Below are positions 19,329 to 30,103 of a DNA stretch of 64,000 nt, in pieces. The position numbers and the translations under genes are program-made. The DNA is from Euglena gracilis (lineage: Eukaryota > Euglenida > Euglenophyceae > Euglenales): the NCBI GenBank assembly GCA_039621445.1, contig CP154956.1:23734743-23798742 (forward strand), in the 5' to 3' direction. Positions within the stretch are counted from its first letter, which is position 1; every line of letters starts with the position of its first letter. The notes below the pieces were generated by a model. The model did not search any database. It had not been told where the DNA came from and was given only the letters and a program-made list of their open reading frames with translations.

Positions 19329-20662
19329 CCTTCTGCCACGATGGCAGCTGGTCCAGAAGCCTCTGAAACAGAGACACTCCCAGAAAGTGCTCCTCTTTCA
19401 GCAGCGCCTCGGTGATCTGTTCCACAGATCTCAAGCATGCAGCTTCCCACAACCTGCAGATGTCTTGGCTTCAGCCCCTCAGGGCTGGTTGACTTTGTGG
19501 CACAATGCCCAGCTCTGGAGGACACAATGTCCTTTTGGGACTTGATGAGTTCTGATCTGAAAAGGAAGGAGCAATGCTTCCTGGCAAGATGTTGGGCAAA
19601 CCATATTCCTCCTTTGGACTTGCCTTTTCCTTTGTGACCAGACCGCCATGGTCTCGGTTGCCAATTCGTTGGCCATTGCTTGAATTTCCACCCTTTTCCA
19701 CCTGTGGGGGTGGGAAAATGCCACATTGGGAACTCACCCTCGAAGGGGGATTTGATACCCTCTTTGTTGATGCCAGCTTGAGCTTTGGCCATTTTGATGT
19801 CTTCAGGGGTGAACAGGACATTTCCCGGTTGTATGGCCTGAGGGATGCTTCTCCTCTTCCTCTCCTTGACAATGTCTCCTTCACAGGCAGCCACATGTGC
19901 AAATAGCTGTTGGCTCAAACCCAGTACGTCTTCAGGGGCTCCTTGTAAGGTGCAGTGCAGCGCTGCCAAGATACGCAGTATGTTTAAGAACTTCTGCTGG
20001 ACTGCACGCAGGGTGCCGTCATATCCACTCTTACCGTCTTGACGATGGTTGTTTTCCTCCGCTTTGGGCTTCAGGGTCTTGCAGGTGGGTATCTGTTCCA
20101 GCAAACTTCGTACGTCCAATCGTTAGTCCCCAGACTGTACCTGTGTCCATATCCTGTCCAGGTCCCCCGGCAGTGCCTCCTCGGCCGTGTGTCAGGGGAA
20201 GTCCTGGGCTTCCTCCGCCGCGCGCGCTACCTCCTCGTCGCGATCAATCTCCGCCGTCGTCGTCGTCGCCGTCGTACACTTCTCGTACAGCTTGAACGCC
20301 ACGTCCGACGCCTTGTCGCTTAGCTCCAGTGACGGTATCGAGACGTTCTTCGTGAGTGACAAGCTGTACAGGTAAGCCGCCAGATATGGTTGTAGGGTAG
20401 ACTCCACCATAGCCTCTCCAGTGAGCTTCCGTACAGCAAGAGCACATCGGGTTGTATCCACCCTGCTCCAGTCCACTTCTGACCTGAACCAATTGTGGCC
20501 ACCACGGCGGTAGCGTCGGCATCTCGCAAGAAGGCTGTTGTCAGCGATTCTTGTTAGAAAATGTTGCTCCACTCCGCTTCGAAGGCCTCTTTGTCGGTCT
20601 CGTCTTGCAGGTGTGTAACTTGCATGATCAGCTTGAATACTTTGGTTGCAGCTCCGTGCCAA
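19298..20662 (-). pseudogene. Gag-like first ORF of DIRS element D
   Basis: This is the first ORF of element D, in two frames: 20662-20192 (with a DKASDVAFKLYEK motif and an acidic Ala/Glu helix) and 20119-19298. The second part has a helical stretch (LNILRILAALHCTLQGAPEDVLGLSQQL region) followed by a Lys/Gly/Trp-rich basic tail typical of a nucleic-acid-binding Gag end. The protein family is not named, but element G (20878-22125) carries the same protein at high similarity, which supports it as the element's gag. The breaks at about 20130-20190 and at 20560 are decay. Confidence 0.65.
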
Positions 20663-20667
20663 AAGGA

Positions 20668-20976
20668 GGTTATGATCCGCCTACTCCGGCAAAGAAAAGC
20701 AGTAAGAAACACCACAACCAACACCAAAAACACAAACAACAGCCGGAAAGAAGAGAAGGACCTCACTGTGGTCTTGTGCGTTGCCATGCCTTGCTCGCCG
20801 GCGGTGTTGCTCGGATTGCTCTTGGTGCGTTTGGTTAGGAGGTCCGACAGCTCCCTGCTCCGCACAAAACCCTAACAGTGAGATCCTGCTCTTCTCTCCG
20901 GCTGCTGTTGTTGTTTTTGGTGTTGGTTGTGGTGTTTCTTACTGCTTTTCTTTGCCGGAGTAGGCGGATCATAATC
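20668..20976. repeat. Head-to-head terminal repeats of DIRS elements D and G
   Basis: Two terminal repeats in opposite orientation (20668-20781 and 20876-20976), separated by about 95 bases, face each other. Arms share TATGATCCGCCTACTCCGGC and its complement, plus the AGCAGTAAGAAACACCACAACC block. Element D starts on the minus strand to the left, and element G on the plus strand to the right. The near-perfect arms mean the DNA could fold into a long cruciform. Confidence 0.75.
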
Positions 20977-22125
20977 GTCCTTTTGGCACGGAGCTATAAC
21001 CAACAGCTCAAGTTGATCATGCAATTTGCACACCTGCAAGACGAGACCGGCAAAGAGGCCTTCGAAGCGGCATGGAGCAACCTTTTCTTACAAGCAGCGC
21101 TGACAACAGCTTTCTTACGAGATGTGGACGCTACCACCGTGATGGCCACGATTGGGTCAGGTCAGAAGTGGACAGGAGCCGGTTGGGATACAACCCGCTG
21201 CGCCCCTGCCGTTTGGAATCTCACTGGAGTGGCAATGGTGGAATCTACACCACAACCATATTTAGCGGCATAACTTTACAGTTTTGCCCTCACGAAGGAC
21301 GTCTCGATGCCATTACTGGAGCTGAGTGACAAGGCGTCGGACGTGGTTTTCAAGCTGTACGAGAAGTGGACAACGGCGGCGACGACGACGACGACGGGGA
21401 TGGATCGCGACGAGGATGCAGCGCGCGCGGCGGAGGTAGCCCAGGACTTTCCCTGGCAGTCGGCCGAGGAGACACTGCTGGGAGACCTGGAGAGAATATG
21501 GACGCAAATACAGTCTGAGGACTTACGTATGGAAGTTCGGAGCCTACTGGAACGGATCCCAACCTGGAAAACCTTGAAGTCCAAAGCAGAGGAAAATATC
21601 CACCGTCAAGACGGTAAGAGTGGGTATGACCGCACACTGCCTGCGGTCCAGCGGAAGCTTGTAAATATCTTACGTATTTTGGCAACGCTGCACTGCACTT
21701 TGCAAGGAGCCCCTGAGGAAGTATTGGGTTTGAGCCAACAGCTATTTGCACATGTGGCTGCCTGTGAAGGGGACATTGTCAAGGAGAGGAAGAGGAGAAG
21801 CATCCCTCAGACCATACAACCAGGAAATGGCCTGTTCACCCCTGACGACATTAAAATAGCCAAAGCACAATCAGGCATTAACAAAGAGGGTATCAGCCCC
21901 CCCTTCATGGGTGCGTTCCCCATGTGGCATTTTCCCACCACACAGGTGGAAAAGGGTGGAAATTCAAGCAATGGACAACAGCTTGGCAAGCGAGACCATG
22001 GCGGTCTGGTCCCAAAGGGAAAGGCATGTGCAAAAGGAGGAAAATGGTTTGCCCACCACCTTGCCAGGAAGCATTGCTCCTTCCTTTTCAGATCAGAACC
22101 CCTCAAGTTCCAAAAGGACATTTGT
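20878..22125 (+). pseudogene. Gag-like ORF of truncated DIRS element G
   Basis: This is a second copy of the element D gag, on the opposite strand. Two ORFs carry it: 20878-21273, and 21307-22125 before unrelated sequence is read to 22278. The first has a hydrophobic N-terminus (Leu/Val/Phe-rich, about residues 8-25) encoded by the terminal repeat, then LQDETGKEAFEAAW and WTGAGWDTTRCAP. The second repeats the DKASDVVFKLYEK, HCTLQGAPEEVLGLSQQL and Lys/Gly/Trp-rich parts of D. The match to D stops at about 22123, in the GTTCCAAAAGGACATT sequence, so the element has lost RT, RNase H and recombinase. One stop at 21271 splits the two ORFs. Confidence 0.7.
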
Positions 22126-23781
22126 TGTAACCGTGGTGCCCGCCCTGGAGTTTCCAGTTGCTCGGGGCCGGCACCCCGTTGCGTAGGATCTTTTACCCTG
22201 CCCAGGGTGATTTCAATTCCCCTCGCGGCTTGTTTCAAAAATTGCATTTTCTTTTGTTTTGGTGGGTCTTTTTGGTGAAAACAGGTGAGTTGGGTGGCTC
22301 ACACCTTTCCTTTGAAAAAAATCCACAAGACCAACAGCACAATACAAGCAATTCAGCAATTCCAAAACCAGCACCAATGTAATGAACCACGTACTGTCCA
22401 GGTAAGAATGATAATTGCCACCACGATAATTCAATTCTTGAACTTGAATCAGACAAAAACAGGACAGAGACAGAGCCCTGTGCAAACAGATAGGGTTAGC
22501 AATGCTAAATCCTAGTAAGATTTGCCTAATCCTAGCTGCAGAGTCATCAGGCTGGGCAGTTAGGTTAAGTTGTTTTGGGCACTCAGCACCCCTGACTCAC
22601 ACTCCCCTTCCCGAAGGAGTTGTTTACAACTCTTCACGACTCCAACAGGAAGGGGTGCGGAGTGCACTCGTTGTGAGGAGGGGGGCGAGCGAGGGGACCG
22701 TTGTGGTTCAGGGTCCCCACCCCCCTCAGGGGGCTGTGCCGTTCAGGTTCGTTTTATGGCCGGGGGGCTGAGTCAAATGTTCTCCTTTGGGTAGTTGGAT
22801 CTGTGCGGGGCTGGTGTGTTGTCCCCCCCCCAGCCCGCCTAGGGCTGTTTGTCGTTGGGGGGGGGGCAGGCGCCGTTGTGCACCAAGCGCCAGCCATGGT
22901 TAAATTTTCAGGAAATTTTTATTCCCAGGCCAGGTGAGTTGTTTTGTCACGGTCAGGGTCCTAGACAGCCGTTTTATGTTCGGTTAGCCAATTCGGTGTC
23001 TAGGCTTGGTGTCCGTTTGGTGGGGGGTGGGTCCAGCTGGGGCCTTCCAGCCCCCCACCCCCCCCAGGCCAAGCGGTCAGGCTCCGGCCGGGGACGAATT
23101 TTAAAAAAAATCAGATGAGGGCTGGGTTTTGGGTAAAAATTCAGGCTGGGTCAAGGACAATGGTTTTTTTGTATTTTTGTATTCTTTTTTTCTGGGGGGT
23201 AGGCTGGTTTGTGCGAGGTCAGGTGCTGTGGAGGGCCCTCGCCCCCCCCCCCCAGGCCGGTGGCCCGGGGTCGGCCAGGTCTGCGTTTTTGGGTCAAAGT
23301 CAGGTTCCCCTTCCACCGTTTGCCCAGTTTTGGCTGGCTGCCACGGCTGGGGTTGGGGGCTGTGTTTTATTTTTTGTTTACAGGTGGGCTGGCCAAGTCC
23401 AGGGGGGGAAGGTTCGTTCTCCACGGGGGGGTCCCAACCCACAACAACAACGATGGAGAATTGAAGAACGGATTGATTGGCTGAAGAGAGGCACTTGAGG
23501 TCAGTTAAGTCGGGTCGGATCGGGTATTGTACGTGACAGTTGGACTGGGTCGAGTTGAGCTGGCCAGCGGTTCAGGTTCAGGTGGGCTGGCCAGGGGGGC
23601 TGCCCAGGCCCGTTTTGTCGTTTTGGTTCGGCTGGTATTGTCAGTGGCGTACAGGTACAAGTCGATAGAGGTTGATGTTGGTCGAGGTTGGTATGGGTGG
23701 TAGGGTTGGGGTTGGCTTTGGGGTCGTTCGGGTGTCGACGTGACGGTGTCTGTGAGGGGGCCCAGTGGTATGTGACATGTG
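22126..23781. other. Non-coding stretch rich in G and C runs
   Basis: No convincing gene. It holds several long G or C runs (for example 22820-22870 and 23230-23260), G-rich on the plus strand, with low-complexity GT-rich text to the right. It should include the 3' UTR and possibly the 3' LTR of element E (minus strand, ending at 23782), but I could not find matching LTR ends. The ORFs here are Pro/Gly-rich by-products of base composition. Confidence 0.4.
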
Positions 23782-24882
23782 TCACTCCATCCCATCAAGC
23801 AACTCTCCCACATCCACAGCCAGGTCCCGTTTCTTGCAATATTGGACCACATCTTTGTTTGTTCGGAGGAAGAAGTGGTTCAGGGGTTCCCAATGAGTAT
23901 CAGATGGGTCCCAGTTTTCCCACTGAATCAAAAATTGCAGTTTTCCGTCTTTTCTGCGGTGGTTCAGTACTTTTTCAACCTCCCACTCGTCCGGTCCGAC
24001 CTCCAACTCCTGTGCCTTTCCCGACCAAAAGTAGAGGGGGACAGGAGTTGTGTTGTAGAGGTCCTCCACGTGGGGTTTGAGTTGTGAACGGTGGGCAGGT
24101 TGTCGGTTTCCAAGTCGTAATTCAACCACGTAGGATTGTTGTCCTATCCGTTCCAACACCACTGCAGGTCCTTTCCACTTCGGTTCGAGTTTGTCGCTGC
24201 CGGGTTGTCTTTCGGGTTGATACCAGACTTTGGAACCGATTTCCAAGGCAGGTGGTTCTCTGCGTTTTCGGTTCACCGTTTCAGCCCGTTCACGCTGTTT
24301 TTCGTTCAGGACCAGGCTCACCCACTGGTCTTGTTCTTTCATCCTTTCCAAGAACGTTGTGGCCCCTTCCGCTTCCTTTTGTGGTTGGTATGGCAATCCC
24401 GCCAACGGTCTGTGCCTGCCAAACACAATTTCGTACGGTGACAATCCCGTTTCACCTGGGACGTCGTGTAGGGCCCTCAAGGCGTTCGGTAGGAGTTCAA
24501 CCCAGGGTACCCCTTTTTCAGCAGCCAGTTTTGCCAGTTTTCGGAGGACTTGTTGACCCGCTACCTCAGCCCGTCCGTTGGCTTGGTGGTGGTATGCCTG
24601 CCCGTACGCCACACGGACCCCGTGGGCAGCACACAGTGTTTTCCACCCACCGGCTGTGAAGTGGGAGCCCCGGTCGGAGCTCACCACCGAGGGTATCCCG
24701 AAATTTCCCCACTGTTTGAACATTTCTTTTCCAACCTTTTCCGCTGTGAGTCCCTTGGCCAGGTGGGGGGTTGCAACCATCCACCCACTCAGCCTGTCCA
24801 CACACAACGCCAATGTGTCGTATTTCTTCCCTTCAAAGGTCGTTTCAGGAAGTGAGAACAAGTCGATGGCAACACTGTCCAT
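23782..24882 (-). CDS. pol: Integrase core and chromodomain of gypsy element E
   Basis: This 366-aa ORF is the integrase catalytic core, C-terminal domain and chromodomain of a Ty3/gypsy element. The D-D-E residues are seen in VAIDLFSLP, VSSDRGSHF and NGRAEVAG. A chromodomain near residues 295-350 shows VEKVLNHR, FLIQWENW and DTHWEPLNHF, so E is a chromovirus of a different lineage from copies 1-4. The frame continues upstream across a single TAA (24958-24960) into the 24958-27849 ORF with 25 open codons between, so the first Met here is not the native start. Apart from that nonsense change and the missing 5' part, E is intact. Confidence 0.93.
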   Translation of the reverse strand: MDSVAIDLFSLPETTFEGKKYDTLALCVDRLSGWMVATPHLAKGLTAEKVGKEMFKQWGNFGIPSVVSSDRGSHFTAGGWKTLCAAHGVRVAYGQAYHHQANGRAEVAGQQVLRKLAKLAAEKGVPWVELLPNALRALHDVPGETGLSPYEIVFGRHRPLAGLPYQPQKEAEGATTFLERMKEQDQWVSLVLNEKQRERAETVNRKRREPPALEIGSKVWYQPERQPGSDKLEPKWKGPAVVLERIGQQSYVVELRLGNRQPAHRSQLKPHVEDLYNTTPVPLYFWSGKAQELEVGPDEWEVEKVLNHRRKDGKLQFLIQWENWDPSDTHWEPLNHFFLRTNKDVVQYCKKRDLAVDVGELLDGME

Positions 24883-24957
24883 CAGGTGTGCAGGAATTGG
24901 TGTCGGTTCAATGGGGCACTTGTATGGTAGGTGGCTGGGTTTTGTGGCCTGGCAGGT

Positions 24958-27849
24958 TTAACACATGGTCATCATTTTGCCTGTCAGTTTTTTTGCATCC
25001 TGATGGTCCGCAAACGCAAACCACCTCCCCATCTGGTCCCACAGTCGGGTTGACCCTGGGTGTCCGGCTGTCTCGTGATGTTCCCGAATTACGTTTCCAG
25101 GCAACCCACTTGGTACACACAGGAGACCGTTTTTGTAGAGCCTGCCGTTTTCGAATCGGTACCCGTCAGGCCAGTTTTTGAACCCCGTTTCCTTCAGGTT
25201 CTTGAGCACAGGTCCCCACCTTGGGCAACTTTCGTACTCGTTCTTCCATTCCCTGTCCATCACCCCTTTCGGTTCCCCCTGTTGAAGCTCCGGGGCGTGC
25301 ACTCCCCTTGATGGAGGTCCAACGGGTGTCCCCGTTGAGGATGACGCACCTTGCGCGTCCTGTTGTTTTTTTGAGTCTGTTGTTGTTAGGGGTTCCACAG
25401 GGTCCTCTTCCAGGGGTCTTCGCCTTGGTGGGTCTTCCTCAGTGGATGGTCCCTCGGCCGTGTTTGAATTTTCTGGGGTTTTGTTTTTTGGTTGGTCTGG
25501 TCGGATCAGGTTTCCTGCCTCATCCGTGGTCTCCCTTGGGGTTGCCTCAGCCAGTTTTTTGCTTGGTTCCACCACAGTCGTTTCCTTCACAACCCATTTC
25601 TTTGTCGTTTTTGCAGGTTTTTGAGGTGTTTTTGAAATTTTTTGAGGGGTGCCATCATTTTCCGTTGAACCAGGCACTGTGGGCGAATCTTCACCCGTTT
25701 TGGCTCCCCCCCTTGTTGTGACGGCCACAGTGACGGGTTCTTGAAGTTGTTTTTGTGCCTGTGTCAGGTCTGCCACGTTGATCACCATACAAGTTTTCTG
25801 TTCCTTTTCCTCCTGTTTGATGATTTCTTTCATGAGTCGGTCGTCCTCCTCACTCCCGTGGATGCTCACGTCGGCAAATGCCTGTGAGGCGGGGTAGGCC
25901 CACCTACTCAAGGCATCGGCGACCGTGTTGTCTTTGCCAGGTACGTATGCAACGGTTATGTCGAACCGCGAAAGCAGTTCGTGCCACCTAGCCCTACGTC
26001 CAGCTGGTCCACTGGGGGTGTCCAGCGCCTCCGTTGCCCATGCCTCAACGGACTTGTGGTCCGTCAACACCAGTACCGGTTGCATTCCTATCCAGGAAGC
26101 CCATTTTTGCAGGGCCAGGATCACTGCGTAGGTCTCCTTCTCCCTAGGAGACCACGAGCGAACCTGCCCAGGTGTCAGTTTTCGTGAACAGAAAACTACG
26201 GGTACTGTTTTTTTGGTCATGGCTGTTGTTGGGTCTGGTTTTTCTGCTGTGTCCTCCGCAAATTGTTCCAGAGCCGCACCTACGGCTCTGCCACTTGCAT
26301 CCACCCTGAGTATGAATGGTTTGTCCGGGTTCACCGTTTGCAGTTTCAGGCTTCCGAGCAGTTTTCCTTTGATGGTCTGGAAGGCTGTTCGTTCCTTTTC
26401 ACCGAAAAACACAGGTGTCAGGCTTCCTTTCTTCCCCTGTCCTTTTTTCACCTTCAGTTTCTCCATTAGGTCTGCTGCCAATTCTGCATACCCTGGGATG
26501 TATGAGGCGTAGTAGTTTGTGAATCCCAGGAATGCCCGCAGGGCTGTGACCGTTTTTGGTTCCTCCCACTTTTCCAAGGCCATCAGTTTCCCAGGTGCAG
26601 GTTTCCGTTGTCCGCCACCCAGCACGTGTCCACAGAATTTCACCTCTTTCACGAAAAATTTGCATTTCTTGATGTCTGCCACGTGTTGCTGTTTTTTCAG
26701 TGCCTCCATCACCCTTCTGATGTCCTTGTCGTGTTGTTCGAGGGTTTTTTCTTCAGTTCCCTGCCACATGGTTCCTACGATTATGTCGTCCACGTAAGGG
26801 TTTTCTATATCCTGTACCTCCTCCAGGCTGTACTCGATCACCCTCTGGAAAATCGGTACACCGTTTTTCATTCCCATGACCACCACTCTCCACTGTTTTG
26901 TTCCCTTAGGTGTGCTGCAGCAGGTGTAGGGTCTGGACTCTGTTCTCAGTGGCACCTGGTGGAAGGCGTCTTTCAGGTCCAGTACACTGTACATGGCCCG
27001 TTGTCCTTGTTGAACTAGGATGTCTTCTATCCTAGGGAGGGGATGGGCGTCTGTGATTGTTGCCTCGTTCAGTGCTCTGAAATCCACCACCCCTCTCCAT
27101 TTTCCACCTATTTTGGCCACCACGAACGTGGGGCTGGACCAGTCACTCCTTCCGTCTTCCACTTTCAGGTCCCTAACCCATTCGTCCACCATGTCGATGA
27201 GTGCCTGTCGGCGTTCTCCTGTCATGTGGATGGGTCTTTGTTTTTTCGCCACTGTTCCAGGTTTCAGTTCGATTTTCCCGTAACCCAGTGGTCCGCGTTC
27301 TGGGGGGTCTGGGTAGATTTTGTCTCGTAAGACCACTCCTTCATAGTCCTGCCGCAGTTTCTTCACCAGTTCTGCCACCTTTTCGCCTTGTGTTTCCTGT
27401 CCTTCTGGCACCACCAGAACACCGTGAACCCTGTCAGATTTCTTTGCCGATTTCTGAAATTGTTTTGCCAGTGTTTCCAGCGTTGTTTCATCTTCAAACA
27501 GTTTTTCCTCGTCCTGGCCCGCTTCAGCAGGAATCTGCAAATTCAGTGCCCGCACTGCCGAAATGTTTTTCTGAAGTTGGTGTATTTTCCGTTCCCTGTG
27601 TTTTTGCTCCTTCAGCTGGTGCCAACTGGACAGCAGCCGCAGTGGTTCACCTGTGAGGGCCAGTGATTGTAGGTGTGGGAAAACCCCCAGTTGGTGCTGT
27701 TCCATCCACGGATATCCGAGGATGGCATCCACTTGGATGTCGGCGTCATGGAATGTTCCAATGGTGGTCCACTCCCTTGTTCTGTCCGTGTTGTGCACCC
27801 GTGATGAAAACTGCAGTTCCAGTGTGACTTCGTGTAGTCCTCCTTCCAT
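24958..27849 (-). CDS. pol: Pol of gypsy element E: protease end, RT, RNase H, integrase zinc domain
   Basis: A 963-aa ORF. It opens inside the protease, past the active site (ILGYPWMEQHQL at about residue 40). RT follows with GVVDFRALN, YSVLDLKDAFHQ, MGMKNGVPIFQ and the NPYVDDIIVGT catalytic box; then RNase H with LRVDASGRAVG, REKETYAV and LVLTDHKS. A Lys/Glu/Pro-rich linker follows, then the integrase zinc domain: HHETAGHPG, with the Cys part interrupted by the stop at 24958 (Cys, stop, Thr, Cys). That stop replaces one codon within the zinc motif, so it is a point nonsense mutation in an otherwise open pol. The 5' end is lost at the junction with element F at about 27850. Confidence 0.92.
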   Translation of the reverse strand: MEGGLHEVTLELQFSSRVHNTDRTREWTTIGTFHDADIQVDAILGYPWMEQHQLGVFPHLQSLALTGEPLRLLSSWHQLKEQKHRERKIHQLQKNISAVRALNLQIPAEAGQDEEKLFEDETTLETLAKQFQKSAKKSDRVHGVLVVPEGQETQGEKVAELVKKLRQDYEGVVLRDKIYPDPPERGPLGYGKIELKPGTVAKKQRPIHMTGERRQALIDMVDEWVRDLKVEDGRSDWSSPTFVVAKIGGKWRGVVDFRALNEATITDAHPLPRIEDILVQQGQRAMYSVLDLKDAFHQVPLRTESRPYTCCSTPKGTKQWRVVVMGMKNGVPIFQRVIEYSLEEVQDIENPYVDDIIVGTMWQGTEEKTLEQHDKDIRRVMEALKKQQHVADIKKCKFFVKEVKFCGHVLGGGQRKPAPGKLMALEKWEEPKTVTALRAFLGFTNYYASYIPGYAELAADLMEKLKVKKGQGKKGSLTPVFFGEKERTAFQTIKGKLLGSLKLQTVNPDKPFILRVDASGRAVGAALEQFAEDTAEKPDPTTAMTKKTVPVVFCSRKLTPGQVRSWSPREKETYAVILALQKWASWIGMQPVLVLTDHKSVEAWATEALDTPSGPAGRRARWHELLSRFDITVAYVPGKDNTVADALSRWAYPASQAFADVSIHGSEEDDRLMKEIIKQEEKEQKTCMVINVADLTQAQKQLQEPVTVAVTTRGGAKTGEDSPTVPGSTENDGTPQKISKTPQKPAKTTKKWVVKETTVVEPSKKLAEATPRETTDEAGNLIRPDQPKNKTPENSNTAEGPSTEEDPPRRRPLEEDPVEPLTTTDSKKQQDAQGASSSTGTPVGPPSRGVHAPELQQGEPKGVMDREWKNEYESCPRWGPVLKNLKETGFKNWPDGYRFENGRLYKNGLLCVPSGLPGNVIREHHETAGHPGSTRLWDQMGRWFAFADHQDAKKLTGKMMTMC

Positions 27850-29824
27850 CCTTGTTCCGTATCTCCTCGGCGTCCGCTGCCGTCCCGTGCCAGCAGGAGT
27901 CTCGGTACTCCTGGCTGGCCGGGTACGCCCACCGCGACAGCGCGTCCCCCACCTCGTTCTTCTCCCCCGGCACGTACACCACCTCCACCATGTTCTCGTT
28001 CAGCTTAGAGTACCACCTCGCCCGCCGGCCTTGCCGTCCCGCTCCTCGGGCGACGTGCTCCTTGTACCAGCTCTCCAAGGACCGGTGGTCCGTCAGCACC
28101 AGCACCTTCTGCCCGGTGATGTAGCCGCCCCACTTGTCCAGCGCGCTCACCACCGCGTACGTCTCCTTGTCGCGGGTGTCCCACCGCAGCCCCTGCCCCT
28201 CCGTCATCTTCCTGCTCATGAAGCCCACCGCCACCGACGCCCCGGGCTTCAGGAGCTCCTCCACCGATGGGATGCCCTCCACCTTCGGCAGCTGCTCCAG
28301 CACGGCGCCCACCGCGTAATCGGAGGCGTCTGTGCGGAGCACGAACGGCTTGTTCATGTCTACGTGCCACAGCTCCAGGTCCGCCACCAGCTCGGCCGCG
28401 GACCACACGATGGGGTGCTTGCTGCCCGCCCGGGACAAATCCCGCGGTAGCTTCAGCTTCTCCTGCAGGGGGGCGGCCAGCTCCGAGTACATACGTACAT
28501 ACCCCGAATAATAATTGCAGAGGCCGAGAAAGGAGCGCAAACTCGTCACATTGGCCGGGGGTTGCCACCGCTGCACCGCCGCCAGTTTGCCGCTCGCGGG
28601 CACGCGCTTGCCATCCCCCAGCACGTGCCCCACGAACTCCGCCCTCTTGCGGAACAGCTGCGCCTTCTTCTTGTTCGCCACCCACCGATCCACCTCCGGC
28701 GCCCGCAGAGTCTCCCGCAGGTCCGCCGCGTGCTGCCGGATCAGCTCCTCGTCGCTCCACCCTGGCAGCCGGCTCGTGCTCACCAGGATGTCGTCGAAGT
28801 AGGGGTGGGTGTGGGCGGAGACGTTGCGGCAGGTCGCGTCGATGTCCCTCTGGAGCAGCGCCAGACCGACGTTGATGCCCTTGGGCACCACTGTCCACTG
28901 CCAGAGGCCGCCGGGCAGGTGGATGTTGGTGATGGGTCGGCTTTCCTCCGCCATGGCCACCTGGTGGAAGGCGTCCCGCAGGTCCACCGTCGAGAAGATC
29001 TCGCACTTCGCCTGCTCGCTCACGATGTCCTCCGTCAGCGGTAGGGGGTAGGAGTCCATCTGCAGCAACGTGTTGGTCAAGCTGTAGTCGCACACCAGCC
29101 TCCACTTGCCCGACTTCTTGCGGATGGGGAAGGCGGCCGCCCTCCACGGCCCCCGCCCCGCCTCCAGCTTGCCGTCCGCCAGGCACTCCCGCTCCATCTC
29201 CCTCAGGGCCTCCAGCCGCTCGCCCTTGAGGTTGATGATCCGGCCCACCACTGTGTTTGCATCCGGCTTCAGCCTCAGCACCGCCTTCCCATGGGTGCCC
29301 CGCGCCGGGGGACACGGCCACACCCGCTCACGGAACACCCGGCCTTCGAACTCGTTGATGATCTCATCCCGCAGCTGCCGCGCCAAGGGATGGTCGACGT
29401 CGTGTTCTGTCTCCACCACCCCTCGCACCGCCTTCGCCGCTTCTTCGGCCTCCTTCAGCATCATCGCCACCTCTCGGACTGCAGCCTCGTCCGTGGTCAG
29501 CTGCCGCATCTTCTTTACCGTGGAGAGGTAGCCGTCCAGCTCGTCTTCGTCTTCATCGCCATCTTCCTCCTTCTTCTCTTCGTCTCCACGCCGCCTCAGG
29601 ATCCACTTGGGGTCCGCGTGGAGCTGCAAGGTGTCGCGCCATGGATGGACATCCAGCCGGTTCTCCCGGAGCCACGGATACCCCAGAATCAAGTCCGTGC
29701 TGATGCAGCTGTCGTACGCCACCACCTTCGTCGTCCACGTCCTCGGTCTCCGCTCCTCGTCGTCGGTCTGGGCCGCGAAGGACAGCTTCAGCTGTGCTTC
29801 TCGTTGTCCTCCGGGGAGTGCTTC
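27850..29824 (-). CDS. pol: RT and RNase H of gypsy element F (truncated)
   Basis: A GC-rich Ty3/gypsy pol, in a different codon style from E. In the ORF starting at 29725 the protease tail (DLILGYPWLRENRL) comes first, then RT with LVCDYSLTN, FSTVDLRDAFHQ, KGINVGLALLQ and HPYFDDILV (a YFDD variant of the usual catalytic box), and RNase H with LRTDASDYAVG, RDKETYAV and LVLTDHRSLE, ending at VPGEKNEVGDALSRWAYPAS. The frame is open upstream of that Met back to a TGA at 29825. It is cut at about 27850, where element E sequence starts; residues after EEIRNK are out-of-frame E reading. F therefore has no integrase of its own here. Confidence 0.92.
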
Positions 29825-30103
29825 TCACCTCACCGTGCGCAGCACCAAGGGTCTTGTTGCCGCGTGGAACACCGACTCCGGGAACAGCTCCTTCTTCACG
29901 AGGGAGGTCTGCCCCCCCGTATCGATCAAGGCCTTTGCCTGGATCTTCATCCCGCCTGCCTCCACCTCCACGTCCATCAGCAGCTGGTAGCACCCCCCAC
30001 GGTGCTCCATCCGGCCGACCGTGAACGGCCGGTTGGGGAGGTGCTGCCACGGCCGCACCACCACCTTCCGCACCTTCTTCGCCTCCTCCGCCGCCGCCAC
30101 TTC
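29825..30103 (-). CDS. pro: Protease of gypsy element F, between in-frame stops
   Basis: This is a retropepsin-like aspartic protease segment: AKALIDTGGQTSLV holds the catalytic Asp-Thr-Gly, and the ILGYPW motif of its end lies past the stop in the next entry. It is bounded by TAA at 30104-30106 and TGA at 29825-29827, both in the same frame as gag, methyltransferase and RT. The TGA lies inside the protease domain, so at least that stop should inactivate the copy unless read through. Confidence 0.8.
   Translation of the reverse strand, partial: EVAAAEEAKKVRKVVVRPWQHLPNRPFTVGRMEHRGGCYQLLMDVEVEAGGMKIQAKALIDTGGQTSLVKKELFPESVFHAATRPLVLRTVR

Noticed and set aside
22502-23498. Several plus-strand reading frames rich in Gly, Val and Pro as genes
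   Set aside because: They come from G and C runs, overlap in three frames, and show no motif or conservation inside the window.
27653-29044. Long plus-strand reading frames rich in Pro, Arg and His
   Set aside because: They are antisense to the element F polymerase and show no domain; expected in GC-rich coding DNA.
28005-29321. A 438-aa minus-strand reading frame rich in Gly, Ala and Arg
   Set aside because: It overlaps the RT/RNase H of element F in another frame and has only GC-driven composition; the RT frame has all catalytic motifs.
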